From NCBI GenBank assembly GCA_040218875.1, contig JAVJQP010000080.1: 64,000 bases of DNA. One strand, 5' to 3'. Below are positions 63,555-64,000 of the stretch, piece after piece. Position numbers and translations under genes: made by a program. The DNA is from Coleofasciculus sp937127375. Lineage in GTDB: Bacteria; Cyanobacteriota; Cyanobacteriia; Cyanobacteriales; Coleofasciculaceae. Numbering within the stretch: position 1 is the first letter of the stretch; every line of letters begins with the position of its first letter. The notes beneath the pieces were generated by a model, which was not told the DNA's origin, did no database searches, and saw only the letters and a program-made list of their open reading frames with translations.

Positions 63555-63589
63555 TAAATTAAGTCACAGGTCAAACGTCAAAAGTTAAA

Positions 63590-63634
63590 AGTCATTTGTC
63601 ATTTGTCATTTGTCATTCGTCATTCGTCATTTGT
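63590..63634. repeat. heptamer tandem repeat (GTCATTT)n
   Basis: GTCATTT/GTCATTC units just upstream of the HEAT-phosphatase gene, the same heptamer as at 11175..11214. Confidence 0.85.
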
Positions 63635-63675
63635 AAGGGAAAGAAGTAATCGAAAGACGCCATAGCGGAACTTAG

Positions 63676-64000
63676 CTATACGTCAACAAAAACTGGATTT
63701 GCGATCGCGACACTGCCAGAGGCAATCGCGATTAGGTCATTCGCGTCTACACCTTTGATACGGGCTAATGTTTCATCACCAGAACTGATCAGAGCATGAC
63801 CCTTATTCCCACCGCTTCCCTGAGTGATGGTCAGCTCTTCAAAGGTCAGTCCATTGGCTAACCCCAAAAAATCTTCACCCAGATGAAAATCTATTATTGT
63901 ATCAGTTCCTTCGCCAAGGGCAAGCACAAACGTATCGCTACCCTGTCCCCCAGAGAAATCGTCTCCCGTGAGAGTGTCATCCCCTAAACCGCCCCAAAGT
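63676..64000 (-). CDS. RTX/haemolysin-type calcium-binding repeat protein, C-terminal end (partial)
   Basis: The frame continues off the right edge (about 108 codons visible). Near the edge are glycine-rich nonapeptides (LGDDTLTGDDF, GGQGSDTFVLALGEGTDTI), the calcium-binding RTX pattern, followed by the usual C-terminal domain with FHLGEDFLGLANGLTFEEL and ending PVFVDV. Such proteins are secreted by type I systems. The N-terminal part and function lie outside the window. Confidence 0.85.
   Translation of the reverse strand, partial: LWGGLGDDTLTGDDFSGGQGSDTFVLALGEGTDTIIDFHLGEDFLGLANGLTFEELTITQGSGGNKGHALISSGDETLARIKGVDANDLIAIASGSVAIANPVFVDV

Overview
The window reads as chromosome of a filamentous cyanobacterium. 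HIP1 octamers (GCGATCGC) are scattered throughout. There is a Ycf37-type photosystem I assembly protein, a DUF928 / CHAT-TPR / haemagglutinin / CHASE2-cyclase set, several cyanobacteria-type hypothetical families, and dozens of short dispersed palindromes and heptamer tandem repeats. The style recalls large-genome, mat-forming Oscillatoriales/Coleofasciculus-like organisms, but the species cannot be fixed from the sequence. No rRNA, tRNA or CRISPR array was seen.

Layout. 1-4.0 kb: the N-terminal part of a TPR/CHAT-like protein (runs off the left edge) and PEP synthase. 4.0-9.8 kb: a TPR pseudokinase, rpmI and rplT separated by an IS605-type relic, a periplasmic binding protein, ycf37 and a small conserved protein. 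10-13.4 kb: DUF4926-like protein, DUF1499 protein, pyrC, lepB. 13.8-15.5 kb: an AT-rich two-gene unit of AAA ATPase plus small PD-(D/E)XK nuclease. 16-26.1 kb: a co-directional minus-strand block of CHASE2/PAS adenylate cyclase, haemagglutinin exoprotein, Uma2 nuclease, secreted TPR-CHAT caspase-like protein and DUF928 protein, probably one secretion/signalling locus. 26.5-34.9 kb: glutaredoxin, a CyRepA1-like plasmid replication primase-helicase carrying four 35-residue repeats made from a dispersed DNA repeat, HTH/GrpE-like protein, PadR plus membrane protein, cold-shock/DUF1294 fusion. 35-44.1 kb: proA, Uma2, an overlapping AAA ATPase/HNH pair (Septu-like), topA, miaB. 44.4-53.9 kb: a truncated NACHT NTPase fused to antisense UPF0175 sequence, DUF2721, a TnpB element, a multi-PAS histidine kinase, an unknown 358-aa protein, a slipin. 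54-64 kb: decayed HEAT and DUF4209 fragments, an HsdR-N-like nuclease, secreted and membrane proteins, a murT-gatD operon split by a Phd/PIN module and a partial gatD copy, a HEAT-repeat/tyrosine-phosphatase fusion, and the end of an RTX-type calcium-binding protein.

Two themes stand out. First, short palindromic repeats have invaded genes: they create in-frame protein segments, alter starts and C-termini, and break genes. Second, there are many nuclease/NTPase pairs (two AAA-nuclease operons, NACHT, TnpB, two Uma2, HsdR-N, DUF4209 relic), consistent with a defence-rich accessory landscape between housekeeping genes. Most starts were chosen by comparing N-termini with remembered family members; function assignments are from motif recognition, not database search.
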